From Hydra vulgaris (lineage: Eukaryota; Cnidaria; Hydrozoa; Anthoathecata; Hydridae), in NCBI RefSeq assembly GCF_038396675.1, contig NC_088927.1, forward strand, positions 32,487,001 through 32,551,000: a stretch of DNA of 64,000 bases, given 5' to 3'. Positions within the stretch are counted from its first letter, which is position 1. The number at the start of each line of letters is the position of its first letter. The notes beneath the pieces were generated by a model. The model saw only the letters and a list, made by a program, of their open reading frames with translations, was not told where the DNA came from and made no database searches. Position numbers and translations under genes: made by a program. Below, one piece after another: positions 13,137-42,099 of this stretch.

Positions 13137-13373
13137 CAAGTATTTATTTTAATAAAGTTAAATTACATTGTATAGATGTGTTTGTTTGGCCGAAATGTTG
13201 AATCTATAGACTCAGGCGGCGGAAATAATGTCATAGTCAAGTCATAACGAACGATTTTATGTTTTAATGACGAATTGAATAAAAATAAACTATACTTAAG
13301 GCGGACGTTTTTTTCAGGCACCCCTCTTTGGTAAGTCCATAAAAAACGAGTCCTATGCGAGATCAGTAATATT

Positions 13374-13603
13374 AGGCGGGGTGAATAAAAATGAGCTTTT
13401 ACTCAGTAATTGGTCAGCTTTACGTGAATAAAAATGTCAGTATTTTTTCTTAAGTTTTTATTCACATAAAGCTGAGCAATTACTGAGTGAATTGCTTAAC
13501 TTTACGTGAATAAAAATTTGACCAAAACTGCTGAAGTTTTTATTTGCGTAAAGCTGACCAATTACTGAGTAAAAGCAATTGCTTATTTTTATTTACCCGG
13601 CCT
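13374..13603. mobile_element. Inverted-repeat element B (230 bp), nested in A, ATT target duplication
   Basis: Ends AGGCGGGGTGAATAAAAAT and its inverted near-match (...ATTTACCCGGCCT). The inside is itself made of inverted and direct copies of a CAGTAATTGGTCAGC-like unit. ATT flanks both sides (13371-13373, 13604-13606). The paralogous sequence at 31031-31050 has a single ATT and no insert, which proves the boundaries. Confidence 0.9.
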
Positions 13604-14187
13604 ATTGAAAACAAAGCTTAAAACCCAGTGCCGAGGGTAGGCTAATTATACTCTTAATTTAGGGGGGGGGGGAGGAGGATTATATAGGGGCCCTTTTATA
13701 AATTTAAGGAGCTTTTTATTTTAGCAACACCTTGCGGTAAAATTTGGAAGATTTTGAAACCCTAATGACACGTATTTTGGGTGGACCTCCAACTCATTAG
13801 CCACAACACTGCTAAAAACTGTTTTTTGCGGACTCAAAAAAGAGGTTTATAAGGGGTGGCATGAGTGTGCATAGAGGGAAACTATACTCTCGACTCGACT
13901 ATACCATTCATCTTTTATGTTGGCAAACAAGGATTTTTAGTCAGAATTTTAACTGATTTATTGATTAGCTGGTTAATTGTGGTAAATTAGAAAAACGAAG
14001 TATGTACTTTTAAATTGAACCCTCCACCGCCTACTCCAATTTTTAAACGCTATTTGAAGTCCCACCTGAGCATACGTACTTTATGAACGACCCCTTAGTT
14101 TTTGTATTTGCAATTGAAACTTTAGTATTCGGAATAAAAATGCATATGAAAAAAAATGTTGAACTTAAATTCTATTACTATAAATAA

Positions 14188-14510
14188 TCATAAACTTTTT
14201 TTTACGAAAAAAATAGGATTTAATTGAAGTTGAATTAAACGGAACAGGGTGTATTCCGTAAGTCCGTTAACAGTTAGCCATGAAAGGTCGGGCACAACTA
14301 CATGGAAGATGATGCACTGTGACAAATATAATGGTAGTTGATCAAAATTCGCTATGAAGTATACTGATACTACGCCTATAGCACTGATAGCAATGACAAC
14401 TTCGTTAGGTAGGGCGTTCCATAGGTGAGCAACGCGGTTGTTGAAAAAGTTGAAGCGAACGAGTGTTGTCGACTTCACTACACTACTTTTTATGTAGGGT
14501 GGGTCTAAAG
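14188..14510 (-). pseudogene. Non-LTR retrotransposon, C-terminal ORF2 fragment
   Basis: Minus-strand frame with FNFFNNRVAHLWNALPNEVV, matching the tail motif of CR1/jockey-type ORF2 proteins (FFxxRVxxLWNxLPxxVV). After that motif the sequence drifts, probably through a frame change. Confidence 0.7.
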
Positions 14511-14689
14511 GGTAAGATGTTTTTTACCAAAAAAATGACATTCTCAAAAAGCATGTTTATCAAACAATTTTTTATCGCTGCAATCAAGGTGTTTGCTCTG
14601 TTATCTTTATTGCGAAATCAGTTCTAAATCAGTTTCACCTAGATGAGCCAGAAATAGTTAAAATTTTTGCAAAATTGGATAATGCTCAG

Positions 14690-15617
14690 CAAAAATAAGA
14701 ACTTCAAACTTCTGCGGTACGACTTTAATGAGCAAAAGCAAATATTGAGAATGTTTATTTAACTGGTCCTAAAATTCTAAATATAAACAACTACCACTCC
14801 TATGAGTTCCAAGAAAACAACATAACTTTGTGGCGATACTATGAAATTGGAGATAGAGTTAAAGTGATTTTCAACAACCTTTCAGTTAAATCATCAGTTG
14901 AATTGCTTGTTCCATTCACAAGTACTAAAGTAAACTTTCAGCGATAAACCCTGAGTGGAAAAAAAAGATAAGAAATTGTGGTTTAAATACACTACATTTT
15001 TGCCAGGAGACTGGTATTGAATCTTTTGAAACTATTATTGAGTTAGAAGAGCATATGCTGACAGAGCACAAAAGATCTGAACAACCTTCCTTTTTAAGTA
15101 AAGTAAAAAAAATTTATACTGAAAAGTTGAAAGCAACTTTGCAAGTTCATTCTAGTTCTACAAGTGCATTGGTTAAGATCACGCCTACCCCAATAAACAA
15201 AATATATTCTTAAAAGTTCCATAAATTAGGTTGGGCATTGCCAACAAGAAAGACTTTTCGTTTTTCCATTAAGCTGATTAAACTTCTTTATTAATACTTC
15301 ATAAATGGAGAAAATACAGGAAATATGATGTCACCAGCAGATGTAAACACAGTGATAAGAAAATATCTTACAGCTAATGAGTTTGTTTCAAGCCAACAAA
15401 TAAGTTTTTGTTCTCTAGATGGAGTAAGCTATTAAGAATTGGAAAATTGATTGCTCCGACTAATGAAGAAGACAGTAACAATGAACTTGAAAATGAAGAA
15501 GCCGAGAAATATCAAGAAGAAACACATAAACTTGTAATCAAACTTTCTTTTGTATGGTTGAAAGATAATTGGGTCGCAAAAACCAATGGTATCCAGAGAG
15601 GTAAAAATTTTGTGTAA
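14690..15617 (+). pseudogene. Decayed zinc-finger-like repetitive gene
   Basis: Plus-strand fragments in several frames. The block at about 14985-15190 has a C...H-x4-H arrangement (ESFETIIELEEHMLTEH) followed by VKKIYTEKLKATLQVHSS. The block at about 15230-15450 has WALPTRKTFRFS, NGENTGNMMSPADV and NEFVSSQQI. To me this pattern resembles a family of cnidarian proteins with a finger followed by a '...TGxKxxPxxV...F...QQIxxFFSR' tail. That is from memory, unverified. Many stops. Confidence 0.4.
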
Positions 15618-16890
15618 ATTGTTAAACCAAAAACTTATGAAACTAAGTAAAAAGCTAACATCACATCAAAACAATATCAAAACTTAAATGATTATTTATT
15701 ATAGAAATGAAGTTTCATTTATCCATAAATTTTGTGTTTAAATATTTTCCTACAACTGAAGTTGGTACATTAATTGACTGTGTGCAAAGTGTTTCATTTG
15801 GAAATAATTGTTATCAATGACCTAATCGAAAGATAGCATAATATTTAGATGATGACATCTTATGTAAAATAAATCCTCTAAATCCAATTAATCACCACGG
15901 TGGTTACTTCTTAGCAACAAATGATTTTGAAGAAGCTAATAAACTAATGAAGTTTTACAAGAAAAAAATTATTGTAAAACAACATGTAATTTTTTTTCAA
16001 TAATTCTCAAATATATCCCACAACTATTTTTCTTCTATCTGATAAATAATTGAAATATGTTTACGTTACGCCTTATAGAACTTTTGTAAACCCAGGGCTT
16101 TAACAATAATTGTGTCACAATTTTCAAACGTCAAATGATTAAAATTTCGTTTTTGAGTTGGATTTTGCGGCTAAGCCTTCACTTCCCCATGTATGTTTTT
16201 ATACTTTTAGGTACTTAACTAGGAAAAGATTTATAATAACAAAAAAAATTATGGGATATTTGCGGCTTCGAATGAAAACGAAGATCAAAAATGACAAAAA
16301 AATCTTTTTTTGCATATTTTGAAGCATGATATTTAGTCAATGACCAATTTTACCAATTTTATTAATTTTTGGTTTGAACTAGCCAAAAAACAAAAATCAA
16401 GTAAAATACTCATTGTAAAGTATTTACTTTGTTTGTTTTCTTCGAGTTTAAACATGCCTTCAACACCATTTGGTTAATATTTCGAAAAATTTAGTCAAAC
16501 TTTGACATCTACTATCTAGAGAACCAAATAATATTTTTTTTTTTTAAATTTAGAATTGAGTTTCTAGTATGAATAGCACCGACATATTAAAAATTAGCAA
16601 TTTTGAAAGAGGTCACTTTAAAAATTTGGTGTTTTTGGCTGATTCTTACAGAAAGTCGCTCTCAATACGTTAGTAAAACTTGCTGAAATGAGGCCTTGGG
16701 TTTATGGTTATGATAAATGTTGATGTTGATTAAATAAGTATTTAGGTAAATAAGTTGATGGATAATTAATGAGTTTTTGTTTTATAGTTTATAAGTAAAG
16801 ATTAAAACAGATAATTTAAAATGGATTTTGAAATTTTATATATTTTTTTTAGATATTGGTAGCGTGCTAGCTGCAGAAACATGAGATCGG
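15618..16890. other. Non-coding stretch
   Basis: AT-rich, no convincing gene. A weak open stretch around 15840-16000 (HHGGYFLATNDFEEANKLMKF) may be a further relic of the preceding pseudogene. Nothing else recognised. Confidence 0.5.
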
Positions 16891-16899
16891 TGCTTCTGC

Positions 16900-17390
16900 T
16901 TAATTTATTACTACATTACTTATGCAAATATTACGTGGGCAAGTTGTCAACCAACAAAACTTAAAAAAATTCTTTGTTTGCAAAAACATGTTTGTAGAAT
17001 TATATACAACAAAAAACGGATGGACCATACTAAATCTTTAATGATGGATATGAAAATGATGAACATATACCAAATAAATATTTACCAACACCTAATCTTT
17101 ATATATAAATATACCAATAATTTAACTTTTGAATTCTTTGTAAATAAATTTAATAAAAATCTAAATGAGAAATATTTCTCAAAAATCAAAGTAACACATA
17201 TAGAATACATAAAGTAAACAAATACACAGAATATAGTATAACTTATAGAGGACCTAAGCTATGGAACTCTTTTCTGAAAGACAAATTAAACATGGCAAAA
17301 TCATTAAATTCATTTCAGTTTCCAGCAAAAAAATTCGTTTTAAATCTTACGGAATAATTTTTATTTATAATTTTTATTTTTGTTTAAAAA
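16900..17390 (+). pseudogene. Non-LTR retrotransposon, 3' end of ORF2
   Basis: Plus-strand ITYANITWASCQPTKLKKI, LQKHVCRIIYNKKR, then after a frame break ITYRGPKLWNSFLKDK. This is the C-terminal signature of CR1/jockey-like ORF2 (YANxxWAS..., LQKrxvRiI, RGPKLWN). 5'-truncated. Confidence 0.8.
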
Positions 17391-18249
17391 AAAGTTTTTT
17401 AAACATTATATATTTTCATATGGCTGTTTGTTTTTTTAAAAATTATATATAATCTTTGTATATTATATGTTAAATATGGTGCTATACATTTTTTAGAAAA
17501 TTTGTTGTTTTCCAAATATTATACTTTCTTTTATGACTTTTTGTGACTATTAGTATTCATAAATATTTTATCTTTCTTTTAACTATTTGCATTTAATTGT
17601 ATATACAGACCTTATCAGAGGGGGAGCCATATGAGCCATATGTTCTGGGCCTCCGATTTTGTTGTGGGATCACATTTTTAAAATACATTTTTTAATCACT
17701 AAAATAAACATCAAAATAATAATTCTAAATTTCTGATTAATCTAAATAATTTAATTTAAAGATAACTTAAGTTAATAAATTAATTTCTTTTTCATAATTA
17801 CAAATTTCTAAACCTAAATCCGACATGATAAAGATTACGTCGTGTAATGATGCAATTAACCCTCCGTCTGGCGTGCTTGATCAAATTGATACAAGTCAAT
17901 CATTTTTATCTCGTACGAGTTTTTGAGTTTTGACTTATTGTTCTGCTTTTTAGTAGCTTCATTTTTTCTCTTATTTTTTGGTTGTATTTTATCAAACGGG
18001 ATTAAATCAATTTGTATTGAACTGTTTCTTATCATTTTGTTCAAACTGATATATTACGCCTTTGTACGTTACGTTTTGTAGGTTAACCTTTGTACGTTAC
18101 ATTTTGTAACTTTGAGAAAAGTAATATTTTTTTGTTCGTGTAAATAATTTTTGTATTTTTTAAACATAATTTAATATATAAATTTGTATAAGTTTGATAG
18201 ATGCATAAATTTAATATGCTTGCAAATTTCAATATTTTCAGGTAACATT
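17391..18249. other. Non-coding stretch, probable left flank of the hAT remnant
   Basis: Contains CAGAGGGGGAGCC near 17611, which loosely mirrors CCTCTGAAAGGGCC near 20889; these may be the ends of the hAT element. No matching 8-bp target duplication could be seen. Confidence 0.4.
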
Positions 18250-20388
18250 GAAATGAAGAGAAAATTTGAAGGGTGCAAGTAAAAGGCAGTGGAGAAAAGA
18301 TTTGGCTGAAGAAGCATACACCAACTTGAAGAAAATATTTTCGTTTTTAAAAAAATCACAAAATACAGTTCATATTGAACCAGCAAACCATTTTCAAAGT
18401 GTGAGTGACAGTAGTTATATTGAAAATGAAGTTGTTCCAATTGCAGAAGATCGAAATTTTGAACAACAACCAGCAGAAAATTTAAATATTGTAAACCAGG
18501 AACATGTTGAACCCGAAATCTCATTACAGGAAGATGAAAGTGCAAATAAAATTCGAGATATGGAACCAGGGACAACAGATCAGACTCATCAAGATAATCT
18601 GGTCAATTTTGTTGACATTGGGATTATCAACAAGAACAATTCCAGTCAAGTGAAGTCCTTTCTTAAGATTACTTGCTTTGAAATTCCAAATAATATTGTT
18701 CAAGACTCTAAACAGCATGCATTTTCCTATTGTTTATTAAACAAAACTCTTGCAAATGTATAAACATGCAAAGGGGCTGGTTGTGCTGGAGTATTAAAAA
18801 ACAATATTTGTATTGTGTACCTTGTTTTCTTTTTAAAAAAAATGCTGCAAATGTGTCATTTTTCTCTGGTTCTTCCGGATGGGGCTTTAGTAGAGGTTAG
18901 AGAAGATTGAAAGATTGTATACCATCGCATGAAAATTCAATTTACCATAAAGAAAACTATGTTGTATGGAAATCTTCTAGTAGAGCAGAATTATGTAAAA
19001 CTTCAGTTGATAATTTACTTTAATCTGAACTCAAGACTGAAACTGAAAATTGGAAAAAATTATTCAAACGTATTCTAGATGTTGTTCTTTTTCTTTCTGA
19101 ACGCGGATTAGCACTTTTTAGTTCAAATCAACAAATAGGTGATCGAGCGAGTGGCAACTTTTTAGGTATTATCGAACTTCTTAGCAAATATGACCACTTT
19201 TAGCTGAACATGTTAAAACTGTTCGAGAATCACAACAGTGTAAGCAGCGAATGCAAGCTCATTATCTTTCAACACGAATTAAGAACGAATTTATTGATAT
19301 TTGTGGTTCACATGTTCAAACAGCAATCCTCCATAAAATTGTGAAAGTAAAATATTTTTCAATAAGAGTTGATGCTACTGCAGATTGCTCGTACAAGGAG
19401 CAAACTACTCAGGTTATTCGTTATGTTAAAATTTTAGACAATTCAAACTTTTCAGTTAAAGAAAGATTTATTTTATTTAAAAATTTTTCAAAAAAAACTG
19501 GAAAAGGAATTGCTGCTTGAACACTAGAAATATTGAAAACTTTGATACTGGATTTCGATGCCTGCATAGGTCAAGCTTATGACAGTGGTGCTAATATGAT
19601 TGGAAAGTATAAAGATGTGCAAGCGGTTTTGTTAGAACAAAATCCAAACTGTATGTTTTCTAACTGCGGAAATCACACATTAAATTTAGTTGGTGTTGAT
19701 TGCGCTGAATCATGCAAAGAAGCAACATCTTCCTGTTTTCGTTGCATGGAATGTCCAAAACAAGATGGTCAGCACGGATTGATGGTATTAAACCAGTTTC
19801 ACAACATTTGAATTCAATAAAAAGTGATTTAAATAAACTTGGGGTGCTACATTTACCAGCCCAGGCTAAAGTAGAACTCAATGCTATTCAAAGGTATGTT
19901 TCCAAACTTAATTGCACTTTGATGTCGTCTATCTGGATGAAGCTACTCACAATAATTCATTAGATAAATCTAATCATTGAAGTACGCTATGCTACTCTTG
20001 ATGTTGAAAAGATGAAAAAAACCTTACAAGAACTTGAAAATGAGGTTTTATTTCTTAAAAGAACCTGTGGTATTAATTTTAAACTAGACTGCATACCAAA
20101 AAAATTGCTGGAAGAAATTCTTGGCTTGGTCTTTGAGTTGTCCTTCCAAGCATTACAACTGCATTACGCATTTTTATCAGTTTGCCTGCATCGAAGGCTT
20201 CGAGCGAACGCACATTTAATATTTTAAAGCAGATAAAAATTTATCATCGTTTAACTATGGGGCAGGAATGGTTGAATGGACTTGCTATGCTGAATATAAA
20301 TTATGATATTGCACGAAAACTGGAATTTTCAATTATTAATTGCTGCATTTTCAGAACAAAAAGCAAGAAAGACATTTGTGAAAATTGA
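18250..20388 (+). pseudogene. hAT transposase (ZMYM1-like), decayed full-length copy
   Basis: The N-terminal part is open to 18763 and ends in a TTF-type zinc finger region (HAFSYCLLNKTLANV). Then follow blocks typical of DUF4371/hAT: IIELLSKYDHF, YFSIRVDATADCS and AYDSGANMIGKYKDVQA. The C-terminal dimerisation region is ASSERTFNILKQIK (20182-20388). Candidate catalytic Asp residues lie in the IRVDAT and AYDSG motifs. At least six stops or frame changes make it inactive. Confidence 0.85.
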
Positions 20389-20898
20389 ATAAAACTAATT
20401 AATTCTGTTTTATATACATTTATTGAATTTCTTTATATTTCATTTTCAAAATGCGACCATAATTTAATTATTCATTTATAGTGATTTGCAAACAATTACC
20501 TATTGAAAAAAAAACAATAAATAAAAATCAATGAATAATTATTTATGTAGGAATCATACATTTGTGAAATCTGAATTGTAACAATAATAATAAAGTAACA
20601 CTCCACTCGTACAGTCGTACCCTCCCGATTCCAAGGCCTCCCTAAGAAATGTGTAATTAATAGACTAGCATATTTCTTGGCTAGTTGGCTTAATAAACGC
20701 ACAAAAAGTGCCAAATCCGTATTGCCTAATTAATTGCATTTATTCTGAAAGTTACACATTTATTTGGTCCCGATCTATCTGAAGACTTAAATGGCTTTGC
20801 ATTAACTTGCGTTGCAATTTGCGCAAATTTTACGCAAATCTTCCTTTTGGGGCCTCCAATTTATAACTGACCCAGGCCTCTCCAAACCTCTGAAAGGG

Positions 20899-21131
<233 letters not shown>

Positions 21132-21474
21132 TTTTTTCTGACAGATTTGTATTTTTAAATATTTTCTTTTCTTTTTTCGACTATTGGCGACTATTATATC
21201 TTCTTTTTTGACCAATAGCGAATATTTGTACTTCTAAATAATATATCTTCTTTTTTCTCTATTTGTATTTTTAAACATTATATCTTCTTTTTTTACTACT
21301 TTTTAGCTACATTTACTACTTGATTTATTTACCATATTTTATTATTATTTTTATGATCTGTAAGGGCTCTATGAAAAGATTAGGTTGGTATTTTGCCATC
21401 CATATCTTCTTTGAGCCGTTTATATATTTGTGATCAATTTTCTTTTTGTAAAAGGGAATTGTAGTTTATATAAA

Positions 21475-21874
21475 GAGCAAAAAAAAAAATCTCTGGGCAA
21501 GTTTTATGGTTCGTTTCCTTCTCTATGAAAGAGAAACTAATCACTGGCAAATCAAAGAACGATTCTTGTGTATTGAAGTTTTCGAGATAAAGAAAGGAGT
21601 CGATATAGCTAAGCTTATCACTGATGTGGTTTCAAGGCTAGGTATGGATATTCGAAACTGTCGCGGTCAGGGACACAATAATGAATCTAATATGCCAGGT
21701 GCTTACAAGGAAGCTCAAAGCTTAACAAGGCAAAATTATTCGGAAGTTCCCTACGTTTCTTGCTGCGCTCACAGTCTGAGTTTGGCTGGCATCCACGCAG
21801 TTGAACCAGCCATTGAGGTCAAAGTATTCTTTGAAAATGTTGAATCTTTGTACTTATTTTATGGTGAAAATTGA
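21475..21874 (+). pseudogene. Second hAT (ZMYM1-like) transposase fragment
   Basis: Open frame with GVDIAKLITDVVSRLGMDI, RGQGHNNESNMPGAYKEAQ and YVSCCAHSLSLAGIHAVEP. These match the middle of DUF4371/hAT transposases (cRGQgyDgAsnMsG...CxaHsLnL). Where Asp is expected in the GQGYD motif this copy has His-Asn-Asn. Diverged from the 18250-20388 copy. Confidence 0.8.
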
Positions 21875-22257
21875 GTAGTGCTCGATCCTTACTGAAGCAA
21901 TAGGAATTTCACTGCATAGACTTTCTATAACAAAATAAAGCTCTCATAATGACTTGATTAAACCACTTGCCAAGAGGCCGTGAGAAATGTTGGCAAATTT
22001 TAAACATGTCATATAAAACCTGTATCTGACCAGTGAGCATATCAGCCAAGCAGAGACTTAAAAATGGTTATTATCTTTTGAATTTGTATAGTTAATTACG
22101 ATTTGGTACAACACCCTTTCTGCTGTTAACGTCAAAACCTTTTATGTGTTAACGTTGACTTTCTTGCTGTAGTCGTCTTCTACAACTGAAGCCACTACCA
22201 TTAATGAAGATTTACGTTTGATCGGACAGCTGCTAAAAGATCTTAAAAGAATTAGGG

Positions 22258-22378
22258 GCTCTTGGTTTCAAGTTTCCAAAAGGCTGTACTTCGGGTACAG
22301 CCTTTTGGAAACTTGAAACCAAGAGCGAGTTCAGGTTCGAATATTAGCTGGACTGCTAATATTCGAACCTTGACTCGC
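22258..22378. repeat. Two adjoining hairpins
   Basis: Hairpin 1: perfect 31-bp arms 22258-22288 and 22296-22326 with loop CTTCGGG. Hairpin 2: arms 22325-22348 and 22355-22378 (22 of 24 match) with loop TGGACT. They share the GC at the junction. Confidence 0.92.
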
Positions 22379-23560
22379 TACTAAAAGAAAGCGTAAACTA
22401 AAGCGCTTTTTCATTAAGTTCTAAAAAATTATATATTTTTCTAAAGTCAAAATAATGGAGAAAATTTGAGTAATAAAAGAAAAATGAAATAAACTTTTCT
22501 TGAGCTTAATCCAATGTATGCGCAAAACTGAGCTCTTCCCTTAATCTTGATGAATCCAGAAAAAAAAATTTAAACCATGATGATTGACAACTACGGTGTT
22601 TCCTAGCAACATTTTCTTTTCAAAAAATATTTATTGATCCTATGAACAGAATTGGTTTTTGACTTGATATCCTCAACAACGGAAATATTTGAAGAGGTTT
22701 TTTTTAGAACTAATTCCTTTTGGATCGCTTTGTATTAATGAGTGTTCAAAGCAATTCTCTTTAAGGAACTTACCTTGAGAAGGTTTTAAGTAAAACGAAT
22801 TTATTTGTGACTAAAGATTTAAAGGTTCAAGGTTCGGGAAATATTATTATAACACTTTTTAACTACTAATCCACTATATTAAAAACTTCTTATTTTAATA
22901 CTTTCATTTTAATATTGAGTTAGATTTAAGTAACATTATCGATGCGCTAAATTTTTTTTTTTTTTTTGTTTTCAAAAATTTATGGCTTTTTAATAAATGA
23001 AATAATATCAAATAATTAATCTTTTAACTTCGCGTTTTCCTTTATTCGATTTTATTCGAACGCAAAGTATCAAGTTCTACTTTTAATACCAGGATGCAAA
23101 TTGTAGCTTTTTTTCCTGCAAGTCTTTTGTAACATTTTCTTCAGTGGTATTTTGAATATTTGTTTAACTTTTTTTTTTTTTACATTTTATTTTATAATAA
23201 CTTTTTTAAAGTTAAAAAATTATACTTATTATAAAACAACAATATATTATAGAAAAAAGTGGGATAGGGACATTTAAAAAATCACTTTAAAGAATATGTT
23301 AAAAGATTAAAAGTTGTGCAAATGCACTTTTTTTTAAAGTCAATTTTAACTTATTTTTAAGAGAAAATATCTTTCAAAAAAAAAAGAATTAGTAAAAAAA
23401 AAATCAAGCTCGAAGCGCAATTTACGCATTTCACTTGATGATCATTACAACAGTTTTAATTTTATCGCTAATGGCGCGTACGTAAATTTTTCTTGATTAC
23501 GCTTGTATTTCAACACGTGCAAATATTGTAACAAACTATTAGTTGATTGCCACACTCACT
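22379..23560. other. Non-coding, AT-rich stretch upstream of the four-exon gene
   Basis: Several poly(T)/poly(A) runs; no gene or recognisable element seen. Confidence 0.6.
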
Positions 23561-23603
23561 CTCTGAGATCTGTATAAATAATAACTTTTTCAAAATAACA
23601 CTT
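23505..23603 (+). promoter_or_regulatory. Candidate promoter of the four-exon gene
   Basis: A TATA-like TGTATAAATA at 23571-23580 and a CACGTG E-box at about 23514. Downstream, a GTAAGT donor at 23698-23703 would end a non-coding first exon (about 23603-23697). It would splice to the acceptor at 24188-24189, six bases before the start codon. Inferred from sequence only. Confidence 0.4.
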
Positions 23604-24195
23604 GAAGAATTTCAAGTGCTTATTGATGTTGTTAAGCGATAGAGCAACTACGAGACAAAAGCATGTGATATTATTAGATTAAAAATTAAAATAATATGTA
23701 AGTTTTAATAAATTAAGGGGAAAAAATAGTTTAATAAAATATATATGTACATTAAAAAAGTGCTCTGTTTTATTGATTTATAAATGTGAACTAAAATATT
23801 AATTTTTATTTATATATTTAAACCTCAAAAGATAAACAAGTATAAGTTATTGATTAACCGTATATAGTCATTAAAGTAAATTGTAATTATTACATTAATT
23901 GAAAATCTGAACATGTGTAAAACGTGTTTTTAAGTTTGGATTTTGAAAATTACATAATAATTTTCAAAATTATATAATAACTGTATTAATTTAAGCTAGT
24001 TTAAAGTGCATGAATCAAAAAATTAAACTTCGTAGTCAAAGCGTCACTTTATGCTATATTATGTTGTAGCATAATTTGTCTTGCGAAAATATTTTAATGA
24101 ATTTATATTTATTGCAATATTTATTTTATAGTATATAAAAAGACTTTCATTTGCTGATTTTTATTTATGCTTACTTATTATATATCTAGAAATAT

Positions 24196-39922
<15,727 letters not shown>

Positions 39923-40140
39923 TTTATGGGTTTATATTATTGCATATGCAAAACAAATCAAGTATGGTGCTACATACAAAAATGTATGTATGTCTGTTGT
40001 TTATGGATCTATCTTATTACATGTGCAAAACAGATCAAGTATGGCGCTACATACAACAATTTTGTGTTGAGCATTTTATTATTTAAAAGTATGCCCACTG
40101 AATGGCTAATTTTAAAGAAAAAATGATTTTCAATAAAAAG
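39923..40140 (+). other. Probable 3' UTR with a tandem duplication
   Basis: Follows the TAG stop. A block with TATGCAAAACAAATCAAGTA and GCTACATACA (about 39924-39980) recurs diverged at about 39998-40055. A polyadenylation-like AATAAA sits at about 40131. Confidence 0.5.
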
Positions 40141-41139
40141 CATATTATTCAAATATAAATGAAATCTTTTAAAACGGGTAATAGTTGGTTTAACAGTCAG
40201 ATATAGTTAGCTAATTTCGTTTGCTAAAGGTTTGTCTAACCTTAGATCAAAATTAATTGTTATCATCAATGCTTTTTTTATTTTTATGTCAAACGATAAA
40301 TGACTTGTACTAAGCTCGTCATTAACCTTTTGTAGCCTTTAAGAACAGAGAATCTAATTGACGTTGTTCCAACGTCATTGTATTATATTTGCAATTGAAA
40401 CATTTAAATGTTGTTTTTGTTTCAGTTTATGATCTATGTAATATATATTTTCAGTATTCCGGAGTTTATTTGTATTTTATAGTGTAATATAAATACAAGC
40501 GTAATTTTGTTTTATATCGAGTTTATAGAAGTTATTATAATTAAATACACTTTACATTAACATAAAAAGCCCAGCTCAACGCAGTTTGCGTGTTTTGAAA
40601 AGACATCAATTATAACAGCTAAAAACAACTTTTATTAAATATTATTAAAACATGCTCTTTTTTTCTAAATTTAAATTTCTGAATCGCCTAAGGATTTGTT
40701 TAATCAAATTATTAATTTTGAGGAGGATGGAAAACCAGTATGCTTTTGTTATTAAAGTTTTTACTTTAGTAAGGAATTCTTGTTCTTAAAGCATCCCTTA
40801 AAGTCTTTTTATTTTTTTTAAATGAGGACCTAAAAAAAAAAGGACCTAACTATCTCTTAGATTTTTTTTTTTTAATTATAAAATCTAAAATAATTTAATT
40901 AGCGAGAAAGACCAATTTTACGTAAATTGTGTAAACAGCGCAAACTGAGTTGTATATAAGCGACAAAAGATAAATATCAAATACAAAATGAAAAATCCAA
41001 ATACCTGCAAAATTTGCTAGCAAAAAGTTGCTTAAACTTATGAAATTTTACTGAGTCACAAAATATTATTTACCATTTTCACAAAACGGTATAGAAAAAG
41101 AAACAGAGGACGCCTAGTTAAAAGTAGTTCTAATTGATT
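40141..41139. other. Intergenic stretch
   Basis: AT-rich; nothing recognised. Confidence 0.5.
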
Positions 41140-41400
41140 GTATCTAAAGGGTATGGTTTGGTAGGTCTTAGTGTTGTATTAAACTTTTTTAATTGTTGAG
41201 TAGACGCACTTTAGTATTTGAACATGCTGACGATATAGTGATATATTTTACAAAAAGCAATGCAGTTATTATTGAAAAGTAACTAACTGAAGACTTTGAA
41301 AACATTTCTCATTATTTTTACATTAATTAATCTAAATAAATAAAAAAAACTGTATCAACACTGTTTAGTACAGCAGTAAAAATGAAAAGCTGTGAACTGA
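41140..41400 (+). pseudogene. LINE reverse transcriptase fragment
   Basis: Plus-strand KGYGLVGLSVVLNFFN (degenerate GxPQGSxLGPLLF), then FEHADDIVIYFTKSN, the RT catalytic box with HADD in place of YADD. It is followed by LTEDFENISHYF. Three stops; no flanking ORF2. Confidence 0.75.
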
Positions 41401-42099
41401 AGTCATTATAAAGAAATACTTATAAACTATGAACTTTTTTTTTATAAAAATCTAAATTGTATCATTGACAATACTCTTACACAGGATCAATTTTTTGACT
41501 TTTCTTTGGAAATTTTGTCGCATTTATATGTAACAAACCGCAAGAAATGATTGTATATAGGTATCAAAGAGTTAAAACTAGACCCGTCTTTAAACATGTC
41601 CAACATAAGCAGCCGCTGCGGGGGCTAGCAAAGCCAGCCAACAAGAAATCACTTTTTTTTTTGAAATTAATTTAAAAACTTTGATTCCTTCAGCTTTGAT
41701 AAAAAAAAAAAAAAGTCACAACTATACTATTATCTTATTTTTATATTTTGAATATAAAAATCGGATAAAATTTTGATTCAGCATATATTTTGCCTGTCCC
41801 ATTGTTATTGTCACCGGCTGCCAGTTCTTTATACATATATTATATAAAAAATATATTATATAGATTTATAAAGATTTAGTTGAATAAAAAACGTTAAAAT
41901 TAATTTGAATATTTTATTGATGTTATTTATTTAATTAATGCATCTAAATAATTTCTGAAAAATTCAATTTTTTCGAATAAAATGTTTAATGGAGGTATTT
42001 ATGATTGGTGTTTAACGTTAAAAGTACTATGATGCAATTATTGTGTGAATTTTAATGTTCAACTGCTCTGCTGCAATAAAGCTTTAGCCAGAGTTGATA
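41401..42099. other. Intergenic stretch
   Basis: AT-rich; nothing recognised. Confidence 0.5.

Noticed and set aside
18171..18718. Minus-strand open frames opposite the hAT N-terminal region
   Set aside because: Antisense shadows of the decayed transposase frame, with no recognisable domain.
17605..20896. CAGAGG...CCTCTG as defined ends of the hAT element
   Set aside because: The ends match only loosely and no 8-bp target duplication could be seen, so the boundaries were not asserted.
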